The notes beneath the pieces are model-generated. The model saw nothing but the letters and a program-made list of their open reading frames with translations, did no database searches and was not told the origin of the DNA. Shown here one piece after another: positions 35,400 to 48,900 of a stretch of DNA of 64,000 nt (position 1 is its first letter; every line of letters begins with the position of its first letter). Both the position numbers and the translations under genes were made by a program. The stretch is from Amphiduros pacificus (lineage: Eukaryota > Annelida > Polychaeta > Phyllodocida > Hesionidae): the NCBI GenBank assembly GCA_949316495.1, contig OX439002.1, positions 10,906,001 to 10,970,000 of the forward strand, in the 5' to 3' direction.

Positions 35400-36343
35400 A
35401 GGAATGTGAGAGTAGGAATGTGAGAGTAGGAATGTGAGAGTAGGAATGTGAGAGTAGGAATGGGAGAGTAGGAATGGGAGAGTAGGAATGGGAGAGTAGG
35501 AATGGGAGAGTAGGAATGGGAGAGTAGGAATATGAGAGTAGGAATGGGAGAGTAGGAATGGGAGAGTAGGAATGGGAGAGTAGGAATGGGAGAGTAGGAA
35601 TGGGAGAGTAGAAATGGGAGAGTAGGAATGGGAGAGTAGGAATATGAGAGTAGGAATGGGAGAGTAGGAATGGGAGAGTAGGAATGGGAGAGTAGGAATG
35701 GGAGAGTAGGAATGGGAGAGTAGGAATGGGAGAATAGGAATGGGAGAGTAGGCATGGGAGAATAGGAATGGGAGAGTAGGAATGGGAGAGTAGGAATGGG
35801 AGAGTAGGAATGGGAGAGTAGGAATGGGAGAGTAGGAATGGGAGAGTAGGATTGCGAGAGTAGGAATGCGAGAGTAGGAATGCGAGAGTAGGAATGGGAG
35901 AGTAGGAATGGGAGAGTAGGAATGTGAGAGTAGGAATGCAAGAGTAGGAATGCAAGAGTAGGAATGGGAGAGTAGGAATGCGAGAGTAGGAATGCGAGAG
36001 TAGGAATGGGAGAGTAGGAATGGGAGAGTAGGAATGGGAGAGTAGGAATGGGGGAGTAGGAATGTGAGAGTAGGAATGCGAGAGTAGGAATGCGAGAGTA
36101 GGAATACAAGAGTAGGAATGGGAGAGTAGGAATGGGAGAGTAGGAATGGGAGAGTAGGAATGCGAGAGTAGGAATGCGAGAGTAGGAATACAAGAGTAGG
36201 AATGGGAGAGTAGGAATGGGAGAGTAGGAATGCGAGAGTAGGAATGGGAGAGTAGGAATGTGAGAATAGGAATATGGGAATAGGAATATGGGAATAGGAA
36301 TAATGTGAGAGTCAGAATGTGAGAGTCAGAATGTGAGAGTCTG
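35400..36343 (-). repeat. 14-bp purine-rich minisatellite, about 67 copies
   Basis: Plus-strand unit AATGGGAGAGTAGG, with GTGAG, GCGAG, ATACAAG and ATATGAG variants arranged in repeated runs. It decays at its right end to GGAATATGGGAATA and GTGAGAGTCAGAAT. The 355- and 319-codon minus-strand frames are artefacts. Confidence 0.95.
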
Positions 36344-36994
36344 AATAAGAATGCAAGCATAGAGATGGGGGTTAGGCAGAGAGCCTTATTCATTGGCAGA
36401 ATGTCTTTGTTCCGCACGATCTGAGCCGGGTATGAGGCACTGGTCCTGCAGCTCCGAGGGATAAATCAACCATCGATCCATATTCTCTCACACTTCCTCA
36501 CCGCCCAGTGCTCCCATATTACATCAGAGCAGGTACAAAGCCAGCAGAGAGAAGGTGCAAGCCATTGTTGGCACTTCTCATTGCATTCAGCATCTTCCTG
36601 CTAGGCTGAGATAAAGCCACTCACACTTCTTACAGAGCACTGCATTTTTCTTCTCACATTTAATCAGTGGATTGTGATGCTCTGAATATTTTGACTTATA
36701 CCAACTATATAATAATGTTTTTATTATAGATGTGTTTTCATTATCTGAATTTGGGAAAATAATGGGGTCTATAAATATTCATGATTAGCATATATAAATG
36801 TCCATTGTTAAGAAGCTTCTGGTCTGACTATAGTCCCACTTTAAAGCTGTACAGATAAATGTGCAGGATCGGAACATTTGTATACACAAGTTATGGGAGC
36901 TAGCTAAACTTCTGACACATCTCAAAGATTGGATATCATGTTTAAAGGCTATTTTTCAAAGATATTTTTTTCAAACAAACTATTTTTCTGTCAG
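36344..36994. other. Unique sequence between arrays
   Basis: The part at 36410-36640 is less AT-rich and non-repetitive, possibly regulatory. No coding exon is supported. Confidence 0.4.
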
Positions 36995-37682
36995 ACCAGC
37001 CCCATGTGAGAGGGGTAATGTGAAATGTAGACATTGGACCAGCCCCATGAGAGAGGGGTAATGTGAAATGTAGACATTGGACCAGCCCCATGTGAGAGGG
37101 GTAATGTGAAATGTAGACATTGAACCAACCCCATGAGAGAGGGGTAATGAGAAATGTAGACATTGGACCAGCCCCATGAGAGAGGGGTAATGAGAAATGT
37201 AGACATTGGACCAGCCCCATGAGAGAGGGGTAATGTGAAATGTAGACATTGGACCAGCCCCATGAGAGAGGGGTAATGTGAAATGTAGACATTGGACCAG
37301 CCCCATGAGAGAGGAGTAATGTGAAATGTAGACATTGAACCAACCCCATGAGAGAGGGGTAATGAGAAATGTAGACATTGGACCAGCCCCATGAGAGAGG
37401 GGTAATGAGAAATGTAGACATTGGACCAGCCCCATGAGAGAGGGGTAATGAGAAATGTAGACATTGGACCAGCCCCATGTGAGAGGGGTAATGAGAAATG
37501 TAGACATTGGACCAGCCCCATGAGAGAGGGGTAACGAGAAATGTAGACATTGAACCAACCCCATGAGAGAGGGGTAATGAGAAATGTAGACATTGGACCA
37601 GCCCCATGTGAGAGGGGTAATGAGAAATGTAGACATTGGACCAGCCCCATGAGAGAGGGGTAATGTGAAATGTAGACATTGG
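36995..37682 (-). repeat. 43-bp minisatellite, 16 copies
   Basis: The unit is ACCAGCCCCATGAGAGAGGG then GTAATGAGAAATGTAGACATTGG. Variants ATGTGAGAG and ACCAACCCC recur at regular spacing. The lengths and the absence of stops give three long minus-strand frames that are not genes. Confidence 0.95.
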
Positions 37683-40474
37683 AATCTGGTATGGCGTACA
37701 GCATTGGGTATTTAGACATTTAGTGTGAGATGTCCCATTCTCTTAACCACCACAATGCTTACAGATACTGCAAGGTGTGGATGACAATATTAGCTGAACC
37801 AGCCTGACTATATGGCATCCTCAGATTGAATTGTTCCTCATGGCAGATATTGTACTTTCCTCAGTTGGCATTGATAATAGCATCCCTCAAGCATTTGTGC
37901 AATTCACTTTCTGGCTAATCAGATTCTATAAGATTCAAGATAGGAGACTGAAGTTGGGGAAGAGGATTAATGTAATTACCAGATTACTTTGTAGTTTGGA
38001 TTTAGACTATGAGGGTGTAAAGAGATAAAGATGGGCTGATTGAGTCATGACAGAGAGTGTGTGAGCATTTCAGACATGTTAGAAGTTAGGGGCTGGTGAG
38101 CAGAGTGACACATGGCCATCAGTGGGACATGCCTGCAAGCCTTCACCTTTACCTCTGAAGTTCCACGCAGGCCCCTGCAGGACCCACTTATATGCCTGCC
38201 TTTCCAAACACCAGCCAAGAACAGGCAGGCGCCACATACTATATATGGTTTGGGGAGTGTGAGACCGGCACACACGAGTGCACCATTCACCCATTCATCG
38301 TGGCTTAGGAGATGGCACATGAGATAGTACACACAGAGTAGTGTAGGAATGCTGTGTGTCAGTGTATGGAGTGTGTCAGCTTGGGCTCAGCCTCGCTGCT
38401 TGCCCTGCATCTGGGAGTAGGTACTCAGTCACACCGTGAGCAGCTCACATACACTGCCCAATGTGTCATCCGCTACCACCGAGTCTTTAATGTGCAAATG
38501 GGATGTATCATCTGAGGAAATCCGGAGGTAAAGAGGTAGGTGGCATTCCTCAAACAATATAGTGTGTGAACAAAAAGAGTTTAAGACAATCAGAAATTGA
38601 ATCTTACTTCAAACAATGCAAATTTCATTACATTTATAAAAAAATTAATACTGATATAATGATATAAATATTGTTTTCTTTTTTTATTATGAAACATAAC
38701 AATACTTTGACAGACATGCCAAAAGATGGTTTAAGTTAGCAATGTACGGTCTTTACTCCTGAGTTGTGAGTGATGATGGTTCGGGTGTTGGGGCAGGGCA
38801 CGGTCAAAGGTGGCTGGTTTAGAACCACTGATACACAGAGTAATGTGATCAAGCCGGAACATGTACTGAAAGAATAATCTCCAGCCATTGTACGCACTAT
38901 GTACACACCAGCAAATTAGCCGTCCTCCAGGGACCTGATGAAACTCACTAACTGTTTCCTGCTCACCACAAATAATTAAAGGCAGCCCGTTTTCACACCT
39001 CCGGGGTAATTCAATATCGCTTATGACTGACAGGGGTTGCTTTGGAAGGGATCAGGATTTGTATGGCTTTCTTGGATCCTCATAGATCCTGATTTATTGT
39101 CAACTTATGTTTCATTTTGACAGTTGTGGCACTTTGAGACTTTTTAAATTATTTTCAACGCTTATTATGATTTGGCCACATTACTCAGACTAAATGCTAC
39201 TTTAATATCATTAATATTGCTGATGTGAAAAACGGACGTTCTCTGCCACACATTATGATTTTCACACAGTATTCTCAGGCACAGGATGGTTATGCAAATG
39301 TATTTATGTAGAGTAGCCATGGTTGTGGGAAGATTGATCATATTTTCCAGGTCCGGCCTTTATCCATCAATGATGTACAGTAAAAGCATGAGTGTGGGCA
39401 TTCCACAGATAGCAACTCGTATCTGAGGGGTGAATCATGCATCATCAGGCAACACACAATATTGCCTCCTTTACAAATGGCAACTTTTGGGTTTATAAAT
39501 CTGCTATAATTTCATTTGAAACTGAAAATATTTGGTCTTTTATCATTAATAAAAGGAAAGTTTGTCTTATTCTCAGAAATCTTGAAATCGGTAATGTTAA
39601 GCCTGGAATAGCAATATTATTAATTTTGCTTCATGTTTCTTGGAAGGATTTCATTGATAGTCGTGTAACAATGTGTGGTAGATATTGGAACATTTGATGA
39701 GAGAAATAATTTGCAGAACATTATATACATGTATATTAATATTACAGAAGCTAGAACAAAAATATAAAAAAACAACACAAAATTAGATAAAAATTACTTG
39801 TCTATGCTAAAATTACATTAACCATGATGGGAAAAATGTTATTTTAATATGGCTTCATCTGTTGTATTTTCATTATAAAACATAGAATGGAGACATGGTA
39901 TTATGCCTGTTACTAAAGGCAGCAGAGAGAGACGTACATACACAAGAGAATTACTTCAAAGAAATCATTTCTATTGAAATTGCAATTGTAATGAATATCT
40001 CACATCAAATTTGTGCTATCAAAGAAAGAACATTTGATATGTCTTTGAAAATATCAGATATACAAGAAACAAATGATAGAAATTGATTCTGTTTGTGCTT
40101 GAAATATGACATACCCTGGCTCTGTTCAAGTTCATTGTGAATTTTTAATCAGAAATATATCAGTTTTGGCAAATCAGAAATATATCAGTTTTGGCAAAGG
40201 ATGAAATAGCTGGAGGAATGACAATTATATCAAGAAAAGATATGTTAGGATTGCTATCTCTGTACTCTGAACTTGCCTTAATAGACGTCTCCCTGACCCA
40301 TAAAAAAACTAATTATTGCTATTTTGTGTCTTGAAATGTTTTATATTGCCAAATAAAGAAGATTTGAGTTTGAGTAAGTGTGCTGTTACATCTGGTTAGT
40401 ATGAAAATTGACAAATTGGTTGTTGTGTATTTATATGTCATCTTTGATTGATGTTTTCTTATTTTATTTTTCAG
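37683..40474. other. Unique sequence upstream of the rhomboid coding exon
   Basis: No repeat array. Segments near 38050-38480 and 38740-39060 are less AT-rich and could hold regulatory DNA. A 25-bp direct duplication (core AGAAATATATCAGTTTTGGC) lies at 40149-40198. No supported coding exon. Confidence 0.45.
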
Positions 40475-40767
40475 ATGGTCTTGGATTACAATACTTAATT
40501 GTGAAGCTCCAATACTACTGTGAACAATGGAATAGAACACAGAAAAATATCTTACTTCATGTGTACAAAAAAGGCTAAAGAGAAGATTGCATCTGAAAAT
40601 ACATTCCTAGGTACAGATGTAAAACAAAACCTTGTACTACTACAATTGAAACTGTTTTAAACAATCTTTTCATGTAAAAAAATCTTCAAGATGCTTTATA
40701 ACAATCGTTGTTAAGGAAATCATTAAGGTGGTCATGTGACTGGCTATTGTTTGAGCGTGCATGAATC
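40475..40767 (+). other. Candidate 5' UTR part of the rhomboid first coding exon
   Basis: A strong acceptor (cttattttatttttcag) ends at 40474. Between it and the proposed start codon the frame holds short upstream ATGs, e.g. seven codons at 40475, and an in-frame TGA at 40762 directly before the start. The exon may begin elsewhere. Confidence 0.35.
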
Positions 40768-41895
40768 ATGTGCCATTTGGATATGCGAATAGACAGGCAG
40801 ACAGGACAGGTAGATATGGGGGACAATGCCATACAGGGCGCAGACACAGATAGCATGGAGAACATCATCGTAAAGCAACCTCTCGTACCACAGGTGTCAG
40901 TTATCCACCACGATGACAATGGCAACCCAGAGAGCTCACACTTAATGCCGGAGACAGGCACCAATCAGCAGGCAATCGACGATGATGAAGGAATTGACGA
41001 TGGCTTTTCTTGGGCTACGGTGGAGAACATGGCTCACATAGCCAAAGTAGAAAAAATGGACACCATACTGCATAAAATGCACAAAGTCCACTCTGCGGAC
41101 GAGGCCATTCCAAGAAGAAGTTGGAACACAATAGACAATTTACCGTTGACCAGAATACAAAGCCAGCATAGTCTTCCATATGTAGGAGAGACCTCCTTAG
41201 GCAATGATGCCAAAGCAAAAAGTGATGATTTTCTGCAACATTGTGATTACATTAGTGTCAAAAATAAATGTCCTAGTAATTCTGAGATTATTGAACTGAG
41301 TACTTTTAAGAAGGGTGCTAGAACTGTGAAGCCTCCGCAGACATTATGTCAGGGTGCCAATTTCCATTTTCCAAATCAAAGTTTTCCAATGCCAATGGAA
41401 ACAAGTTTGACCTTCCCGTTGCCAACAAGGATTATCAGGTCTCCAATGGCTACCTCCTCATTGCCCTCGGCAACCAGTCAAAACTCATCACAGTTGGAGC
41501 TGTATCCGATGGAAACCAGTTTCAAATATCCGTGGCCAACTAGGATAATAAGGTCACCTATGGAAGTCAACTCCTTTCCAAGAAAGATTATGAAAAAGAG
41601 GTGGTCGCCATTGGATACATATACACTGCCATTGACAACCACCCATTTGCCATGCGATTCTAACCATGTTCCCATGGAGATAAGTCCATCTCCCGTGATA
41701 ACTGGTCGGTCATATCAGAAAGCTAGGCATTTACCATTTGAGACAAGTCCAGTGTCAAGGGAGATGAGGCGATTGCCACTGGAGACAGATCCATTACCGC
41801 TGGCCCGGATACCGATTCATTCTGCAATAGGAGAGACGTCTCCACCTCCAGAGCTGGAGAACTCAGGGATACATATTATAGCTCCCCAACCAGAT
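40768..41895 (+). CDS. Rhomboid-like gene, first coding exon (376 codons, disordered)
   Basis: Open from ATG 40768 (TGA immediately upstream in frame) to donor gtatgt at 41896, ending in phase 0 after Asp376. Met17 (GATATGGGG) has the better initiation context and may be the real start. The composition is acidic near the N-terminus (DDDEGIDDGFSW), then Pro/Ser/Thr-rich. A diverged internal repeat is visible: PMETSLTFPLPTRIIRSPM and PMETSFKYPWPTRIIRSPME, then weaker VPMEISPSP, LPFETSPVS and LPLETDPLP. There is no transmembrane segment or known domain. It is the longest non-repetitive open frame in the window. Confidence 0.7.
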
Positions 41896-44800
41896 GTATG
41901 TATCTCCAACAATGACATTTTACATTTCTCACATAAATATATGTATAATTGTCATTAGAATTATTTTTGGCAAAATTGTATCATTCAAAATTGAAAACTA
42001 CTTTAATTCAATCAATGCATGAATAAGCAAATGAATGATATTAATTACACAGATATTTGTAGTGTATTTTCTTAGTTGTGTGATTTTGTCTCAGGTACCT
42101 CAGAGGTACATCACAAAGTGTGTATCTCATAGTAGCAGGCTAACACACAAAAAATGAGAATATTTGAAATATGGCTGAGACCATAGTGGTCTGAGGAGAA
42201 TATCACCCCAGGGATATGTTACATCATCTGGTAACCGTGGTAACAGTGTGAGGTATGTTACTTGGTCATGCAAGGTGACCCGGTTCCCGGTGCCCAGATC
42301 ATGTTTTATTGCCTGGCTCAACGTTTTTTGAGATTTTAATCCACAATGGAACACTAAGATTTTGTACTTTAGTCCACCGGGAAGGAAAACAGAAAATCAA
42401 TTGTTATGACTGTAGAATATAAGAATGTTGGAGATTTATCAATTTGTCGTTGGCAATTTGTGGCACTCAAGAATGCTGTAGACTTATCAGCCTTGTATGG
42501 AGTTCTATAAAAAGGTTAATGACAAAATGGTATGCAAAGTTTTCAGTACGACAGACTCTATCAGTCTCCAATATAAACAAAACATTCCTATGTTTTTTTA
42601 TTTTTTGTTGTTCACTGAAAGAGCCAGGATTTAGATATTTTGTACATCAATATCAAATTGAAAAATGTTTAATGCTTTTAAGTAAGTGCATTTAAATTGA
42701 AAAGATACTTTAATTAAAACCTGTAAACTTGAAAGAGGTCACAGTAATTTTAGCAGGTAATCCCTTTTTCTTTCATTTGTTATTTTTGTTATAATTTAAC
42801 ATTAGATCAATCATTTATGATGATACCTGCTTGTAGCACATATTGTGCTGCCTCATTGAAGTGTAATGTCGGAGGTCGTTGACATGACAACCCACCCAGT
42901 CACATTTTCACAAATATGAGAGATTGCATCATAAATGCAATCGTGGCAAACTTTTGACATGATAACAACAATTGGACTGCTCTTTCAAAAGAAATCAATC
43001 TCAAAGAATGTAAATTGTCTCATTTTAAAAAAATCACCACACCAGAGAGGTAGTGACCTGAGCCACTGCTTGGGTATTTCAGGGGGAAACATGTAATGAT
43101 AACAAATGTTTTAAATTAGGCAAGTAATAAGCAAATTGTGACCAGTGTAATCAAAATTTTAATTCAGGAAAGTTGCAAGGAATTTTGAAATGACACACAC
43201 GAGCCAGACACCCACAGCAGTGAATGAATCTTAACAGAGGGCGCTGTGCTTTCTCCAGGGAAGAGAGAGGTCAAAGAAGCTATTGGCAATCTTACAAGGG
43301 TTGTTCCCTGTTAGGTGAAATAATTAGCAGTGTTTGCCATGGCGGCAATCGTAATCCTGGACACAGACAAGTTTACAGTGGCCACTCTGCCCTCAGACAA
43401 CATCCACCTTGTCCTGGCCATTCCTTTTCTGCAAACCAGCTTGATCTCTTTGGCGGCTGGATGGGAATAAAAGTGGTGCAGTCACAATCAGTTACAAACA
43501 AACTGAGATATTGTTTATTATTTGAATGCAAAGATGGCGAAGTATACAGTTAAATGGCAAAGTATAACCCTTTTCACAGCATAGCAATTATTCAAATATC
43601 TGTGTTCTTTACTGGCATATCAAAATTCATTTTGCGGCTGACTTTCAAATGCAAAATATTTGAGAAGGGAATCAATAGGTATATTTGTAATCATATTTAA
43701 AATCCATCCTGAGAAGATTTGTCTCATCAGTCAATCAATTCAGATTTGTGATTAGATGGACATATGTTGACAAGTCGTACAGATTGCGACAGTGAAGTTG
43801 CTATTCATTGTGCATATGTCTATTCGCTCCACAGTTGCTACTCAGTGTACAGATGTCTACTCACTGCACAGTTGCTACTCAGTGTACAGATGTCTACTCA
43901 CTGCACAGTTGCTACTCAGTGTACAGATGTCTACTCACTGCACAGTTGTTACTCAGTTACAGATGTTTACTCACTGCACAGTTGCTACTCAGTGTACAGA
44001 TGTCTACAGGTCTTACAGTCTCTGCTGTTACTCGCCACCATAAGCCCCTAACAGGCCCTGCAAGCCTGGCATGGTCTCTGTCACGGCCTGCCTTATCCCA
44101 CACAAATGCCCTCCCAGTCTCAGATGGATGGCGCACTGCCCATTACAAACAGCTAATCAAATTATCTTCAAACATTTTAGATGCCTTGATTATGGTTCAG
44201 GATGTCTTGCAGGGATCTTTCTAACCCCTCAGCAAAATGTGCCTGCGGGATATCATACTGACCTTAGCTACAACAGGCATTCCAGTCATTCGTCCTTTCT
44301 TTGTGCAGTAAGCAGGCTATGCCTGGGTTATTAAAATACATCTTATATTGATTAAAAGATTGACTACCATGACTTTTAATATAATAATGCACTTTTCAAA
44401 ATCATATATAGGAGGTTTTCAATTACATTACAGAAATCCCCCAAACCATGTCTTACCAAACATAGAAGTGCCTTACAGGAGAACATTTAATATTCTTTTT
44501 TCATCTTGTATGATGTGTTATTCCCTTAAGAGAAAATCCTTGGTATGGAACCAATATGGGAGATTAAAAAGTTAAATGGGGCATAGTCGCGAGTGCATTC
44601 ACACACTATGTGTTCATTTGTGATACTGGTATCAAAGCTGTGAAAGCACTAAAAACATGGCAGCTTTATGGTTTTTGAGATATGCCTCAAAATATCTTAA
44701 AAGCCTAATATGTGATGGTTAATCCCATTTTACTACATGGTTCAAATAGCTCTAAAATCAGAGCTACAATTTGTTCCTGCAATAATGTCATCTTCCTGTG

Positions 44801-45863
44801 AAAGAGACATATCCGGTGATATTACAGATCTCGATACAAATCAATATTCTATTATATAATTGATATATTGTCTTTTTAAGCCAATTCTATTCAAACCCTA
44901 GTTTACTAGTAGCTTTCCACTTCTACTCTTCATGAATAAATCTGTAAAATGATGATCAAACACTTGCTTACTATTCAAACTGCTTAAATGCATGTCTACT
45001 CTAAATACAGTGAATTAGTTTTACCGTGTATCTGATGACAAGGTTTCTATTGAGTGGATACTGGTTGGTTAGTGCATCATGATAGAAACACATCAGTATG
45101 GAAACAGAACATTGGTGCAACAAACCTTAGGAAACCACTGATTCATCAGTCCAAAAACACTTAAATCCAACACGATATTTCCTTGTATTGGGAAGTTTTA
45201 TGTGAGCTTTAATTAATCCTTCACTGGATCACAATTCACATTGAAGAAAACAGTCACGCTCAAGACAGTGATTACAACTGCAAGCAACTATCTGTTAAAG
45301 TGCTTTATTTTCAAAGCCTACTTTAACTGACATCAATGTTGGTGGAACATTTTTTCTTGGATGCAGGGGATGAGGTAGGACAGGACAGCACTGCTCTTCT
45401 TTGCCACAGACTCGGGATTTTATCAGATTTATTGCCACATGGTGATTTTTATTGTTAGAGGAACAGAAATGTAAACTCGCATCCACAGATGGGATTCTGA
45501 CATCTCAGATCTTCCCCTTTGTTGGGATGTTATCTCAAATATGATAATGTCAAAATCCCCTTGCTGTGTTCTGCCCCTTGATGCATTTGTAATATTGCTT
45601 GAAAGACAAGACCATATTGTTTTAGTTCTCTCTGAGCCTTTTTATCTACCTCAAAGCAAAATAAGAAGACATATTGGTCATAACTTAGGATGTGATGTTT
45701 TCTGTATGCCATAAATAACCTGTCCTCCATTTCTGCAGATCTGGGAACACGAGGCACACTGAGTGGCAAGAAGGCCCCATGAACACAGAGGGACTGAAGG
45801 AAAACTAGGCACACTGAGTGGCAAGAAGGCCCCATGAACACAGAGGGACTTGAGGAAAACTAA

Positions 45864-45936
<73 letters not shown>

Positions 45937-45937
45937 T

Positions 45938-45981
<44 letters not shown>

Positions 45982-48900
45982 TGTTATCTGAAAAACACGC
46001 TGCAAATGCATGTTTGTGATAGAGACAATGTCATGGTCAGTTCCTATTAAAGCCTCCTCGTTTTGTGCCTTTTCCATCTTTTTACGGGACAGGTCACACA
46101 TCCCTGACTGCTCATTTTGAGAGTGAAAGCCCTAAATGAAATGATCCCCTGACACTGTCGTCTGTGAGACCGTCCGTGATTCCATCCTCTGCCACTTTAT
46201 CGCAGTCCCACCTCGTCCCCATTACCGCAGCAGTGAATTATTTCCGTTTGCACGGATGCAGTATTGTGGGGCAGTGAGCGGTAAATCTTGCTTGCCCGTC
46301 AATAGCGGTGGCTCTATTGTCACAGATACCTCTGCCTTATGATCAGTCCTGTACCCACGTGCCACTCAATGCTATGATAATAACCAGGATCGCCAGCATT
46401 ACTTCCACAATCAGACAAGAAAATATCGCAATTACAGGCAGGAAAAACCCCTTGTATGTGTGAAAAATGCATTTTCAATAAAAAAGTATAAATTATTTCA
46501 ACTGTTTAGATTGTTTGATTGAGGAGGACAATTTGAGTGATATGTTGGTCTGGCAGTTACAAGATAGTATTTGGTATCTGGAGACTCCATTTGTGGTGCT
46601 GGCAGCCAATACTAACCCATCTGACCCAAAGGAAGATGCGGCCAAGAATGGCTGTCTGCCCCGCAGTGGCCTTTTGACAACAATTGATGACAACGGATGC
46701 AAGATAAATGCTAATTTATAGGCAAATCTTGTTAATGACCCAATCAGTTCGCACGCTGCAAGCCAGCGGAGTAAAATTGGGAAATCGTCATTGTGCGTCA
46801 AGCTTTCTCAGGGCATTATTCAGAGACAATTAACGCCGCCATTTGCAAGGACTATGATGAAATATCAGCCAAGTAAATGGAGTTGCCATGACTTTGCAAT
46901 CCATATTTATTGTTTTGATTTTGGTGATTGGAGGGAGAAGTTATTGTCCCCAGCGTGATGTAAAATACATTCTTGTATTAAGCATTAACCCTGGTTTTCC
47001 TGCACAATTCTATGAGACTCACACAGGGGAACAATATCTCTGCGATGATGAAAATAACCATTTTATATGAAATATCATCTAGATTTTTGTAGAGTGTTCA
47101 TTTGTGCCCTTTTAGATATGTCATCAAAATAAAGGAAACCATTCTGATGTGATAATATTATTCTGCATTTGGCCCCTTTGATATATTTCCACTTGTGAAT
47201 GATTTGGGTCGTAAGAAGGCCAGTAGAAGATATCCTATATGACACACAAAAGAAAACATTCAAGATCATTAATTGATAGGCCCTTAAGAGATTTACATGA
47301 TGGAGTCAATCAACATTTGGCTATCTTGGTTTCAGCACTTAGCTTGGCTGCAGATATCATAAATGATTTTCAAGGTGACATAAAAGGTGCAAATGCTTCC
47401 GTTGGTATGCCCTATTCAACTTTTCAATCCGCCATGACTGTTCCTTACCTTTTTGGAAAATATAACATGTCGTGTGATTTTTATCTTGGTCTCATTGCAG
47501 AATATAGTTATCACCAGATCCCCTATTAGGTAAAAAAATATAATAACCTTGTTTCCGATAACATGCCCTGAAAAAATAGAAATTAGATGGATTACATACA
47601 ATCAAATTCTAAATTCGAACTCATGTAAAGTCTCTAAATGTCTTGGAAGATCATAATGAAGTTGAATTTATAAATTAAACCTGTGTCTGGTTTAGTTTTT
47701 AAACTGTTTCACAGTTCTTAGCAGTCCAATATTTCCCTATAATTATTACAAATGACAAGAAAATTTGATCTAAAAAGTATTTAGTGATGGTTTAAGCGCT
47801 GGCAAAAATTGCTGGCCTTTTAGAGTGGGGTACTACAAAAACTCACCTGCACAAAAAGCCACAAACGTTAACCTGGATTTGACTTTTGACCTTTACCTTG
47901 AAATTTTTCAGGCAAGAATCTCAGCATATAATATGTATTCATCAAGACTAATAAAGGTGGATGAAGGATTGGGCAATGAGGCCTGTGTAGGCTGTAAATT
48001 ATATTTGTTTTTGTCTATCTTTAATAAAAAAAAATCATGGTTCCGATATTTACCCTTTGGGTAGATTAGTTTCATTTGGTGATTGATTGCATGCATTTTC
48101 ATGTAGAAAGCAGCTGCTCATGTGTTTGTCATAGATTTAACAAGATCATTTGAGACTAGACATATCAGGCTTCAAATTGAAAGTTTTCATATTAGCCAAA
48201 TCAAGTCTGTCCGCTGTGTCCTTTAAAAGGTCAAATAAACTGTGACTAATGCAAATTTTCTGTCTATTTTTCAGGACTGGAAGTGGCTTTTTGACAAGGT
48301 AATTATACGGATTTCTCCTTGGAGCAATCTTTCTTCTTTGAATCCTTGTAAACTTCCCAGTTTAATCTGTAATGTGTCACTTCTGTTGTGCATATCACTG
48401 TATTGTGGTATTAGTTATAGTGATTTCACTGACTAATGGTTAAGATGTCGGATCCGGAGCTAAGTGACTCGAAGGTTGCATTGTAAATTTAGGATGTTGC
48501 AATGAAGAATGATGGTATGGAAGCAGTGCAGCAAGGTCAACATTGATTTTGGTATTGGAACTAGTGGAGCATTTTTGTTTATGTGCAATATTGCTGACCA
48601 CTGAAGCTGCTGCAGTGAAGTGAGGAACACTGAGAGAAAAGCTATGTTCACTGTACGGGAGCAATAACTGTTACAATTAAATCCATCTGAGATCTTACAG
48701 GTCTACTGATCAAAGTTAATTTAATCAGGATAAAAAATGATTTTTTAAAAGTTTAATACAGTTAGCACAACTGAACAATGCCTGTTGATACAGTTTTTAT
48801 CAAAATTAGGACAAACATATAATTCTGTGATCATCAGGACAAATGCTGCAAGGCCGATGGCACAATTCTTTCATAAACAGGACATTTGGTACAGTTCTGT

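Larger units (their letters stand above)
41896..48274. other. Rhomboid gene intron 1 (between coding exons)
   Basis: A 6.4-kb intron starting gtatgt and ending tttttcag. It holds the 37-bp array, R1 copies D and E, the 56-bp duplication and the (AT)n hairpin. Segments at 43220-43480, 46130-46460 and 46590-46890 are less AT-rich and non-repetitive, candidates for conserved regulatory DNA. Confidence 0.6.

Noticed and set aside
35234-36417. 319- and 355-codon minus-strand frames rich in Ser/Pro/Leu
   Set aside because: Product of the 14-bp array. The hydrophobic look could mimic membrane segments but is only the repeat.
36942-37719. Three minus-strand frames of about 220-245 codons
   Set aside because: Same 43-bp array read in three frames.
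45031-45070. Hammerhead-ribozyme-like CTGATGA core
   Set aside because: The GAAA element and pairing stems are missing. Other CTGATGA hits (e.g. near 38936) fail in the same way.
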